Both the position numbers and the translations under genes were made by a program. From Geoanaerobacter sp964528055 (GTDB lineage Bacteria > Desulfobacterota > Desulfuromonadia > Geobacterales > DSM-12255), in the NCBI GenBank assembly GCA_964528055.1, contig CAZGQM010000006.1, forward strand, positions 169,138 through 233,137: DNA of 64,000 bases. The letters run 5' to 3'. Under the pieces are notes generated by a model that saw only the letters and a list, made by a program, of their open reading frames with translations, searched no databases and was not told the DNA's origin. This document shows, piece after piece, positions 63,535-64,000 of the stretch (position 1 is the first letter of the stretch; every line of letters begins with the position of its first letter).

Positions 63535-64000
63535 TCATTCTACCGTTACCGATTTCGCCAGGTTTCGTGGCTGATCAACGTCGTTCCCCTTGAGGACCGA
63601 CAGATGGTAGGCGAGCAACTGCAGGGGGATCGCGAGCAGGATCGGGGCTATCCATTCGCTGCACTCCGGCAGATAGAGGACTGCTTCGGCCTTGTGCGCA
63701 ACCTCGGTATCGCCTTCGGTGCAGATGGCTATCACGCGACCGCCGCGGGCGATGACCTCCTCCATGTTGGAAATTACCTTTTCATAATGGCGGTCTTTCA
63801 GGGCCATTACCACCACCGGCATGTTTTCGTCGATCAGTGCTATGGGACCATGCTTCATCTCGCCCGCCGGATACCCCTCGGCGTGGATGTAGGATATCTC
63901 CTTCAACTTCAATGCACCTTCAAGTGCAAGTGGGTAACTGGTGCCTCTCCCCAGGTACAAAAAGTCACTGGCATGATGAAAGCGGCGGGCGATGTTTTCG
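63535..64000 (-). CDS. glmS: Glutamine-fructose-6-phosphate aminotransferase GlmS, 5' part outside the window
   Basis: Only the C-terminal 154 residues are present; the frame is open to the window edge. The second SIS (isomerase) domain is seen as LGRGTSYPLALEGALKLKE, then YIHAEGYPAGEMKHGPIALID. The protein ends DQPRNLAKSVTVE with the conserved lysine that closes the active site. GlmS makes glucosamine 6-phosphate from fructose 6-phosphate and glutamine. It is next to the HexNAc dehydrogenase gene, so it may serve this locus besides cell wall needs. Confidence 0.95.
   Translation of the reverse strand, partial: ENIARRFHHASDFLYLGRGTSYPLALEGALKLKEISYIHAEGYPAGEMKHGPIALIDENMPVVVMALKDRHYEKVISNMEEVIARGGRVIAICTEGDTEVAHKAEAVLYLPECSEWIAPILLAIPLQLLAYHLSVLKGNDVDQPRNLAKSVTVE

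Overview
The window looks like a chromosomal segment of a Geobacter-like bacterium (Geobacterales/Desulfuromonadota). This is an inference. It rests on an exosortase (PEP-CTERM type) exopolysaccharide locus, large PstC and PstA permeases with extra-cytoplasmic inserts, a stand-alone B12-binding mutase subunit next to CobO and MeaB, a bacterial GH3 enzyme, and moderate GC. I saw no insertion sequence, prophage, integrase or CRISPR array.

Layout. (1) 1-2963, plus strand: the end of a surface protein with OmpL47-type repeats, then a CheY-like receiver and a protein joining MshEN-like segments to a CheX phosphatase domain. (2) 3045-6783, minus strand: a DsbC/G-like thiol protein, an L,D-transpeptidase, and a cobalamin set (MeaB GTPase, B12-binding mutase subunit, CobO). 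(3) tRNA-Val(CAC) at 7020-7094. (4) 7452-12739, plus strand: a tightly overlapping run of a SixA-like phosphatase, a basic HhH protein, two tandem P-loop kinases of the dTMP-kinase class, a small protein, a CHAD protein and a Ppx/GppA-HD protein. It reads as a polyphosphate module. (5) 13150-22135, minus strand: the full Pho system in transcription order phoB-phoR-pstS-pstC-pstA-pstB-phoU. Together, 4 and 5 form a phosphate sensing, uptake and storage island. (6) 22358-25239, plus strand: an alpha/beta hydrolase, a GH3-family adenylating enzyme and a 59-residue SAP-domain microprotein.

(7) 25250-64000, minus strand throughout: one long exopolysaccharide region. Read in transcription order from the right edge, it starts with precursor supply: GlmS, a UDP-HexNAc dehydrogenase, a YdcF protein, a mannose-6-phosphate isomerase-type cupin, Gmd, GDP-fucose synthase, phosphomannomutase and UDP-glucose dehydrogenase. 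Next come a flippase, glycosyltransferases, a CapK/PaaK-like ligase, a polymerase, an acetyltransferase, a methyltransferase, a NodB deacetylase, a beta-helix protein and a WecG/TagA transferase. The last block is the exosortase and export machinery: a large secreted deacetylase with a VPLPA-like sorting tail, an exosortase-EpsI fusion, a WecA-like initiating transferase, a PrsT TPR lipoprotein, a Wza-like exporter, an outer-membrane barrel, a Wzz-like chain-length protein and a BY-kinase. The whole is a Wzx/Wzy-type pathway likely making a polymer with fucose, uronic acid and HexNAc-uronic acid sugars.

The part I find most unusual is the polyphosphate module. Two adjacent divergent P-loop kinases share a non-canonical motif, and the second has lost the Walker A lysine. 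They sit in one overlapping operon with a histidine phosphatase, a histone-like HhH protein, a polyphosphate-binding CHAD domain and an exopolyphosphatase.
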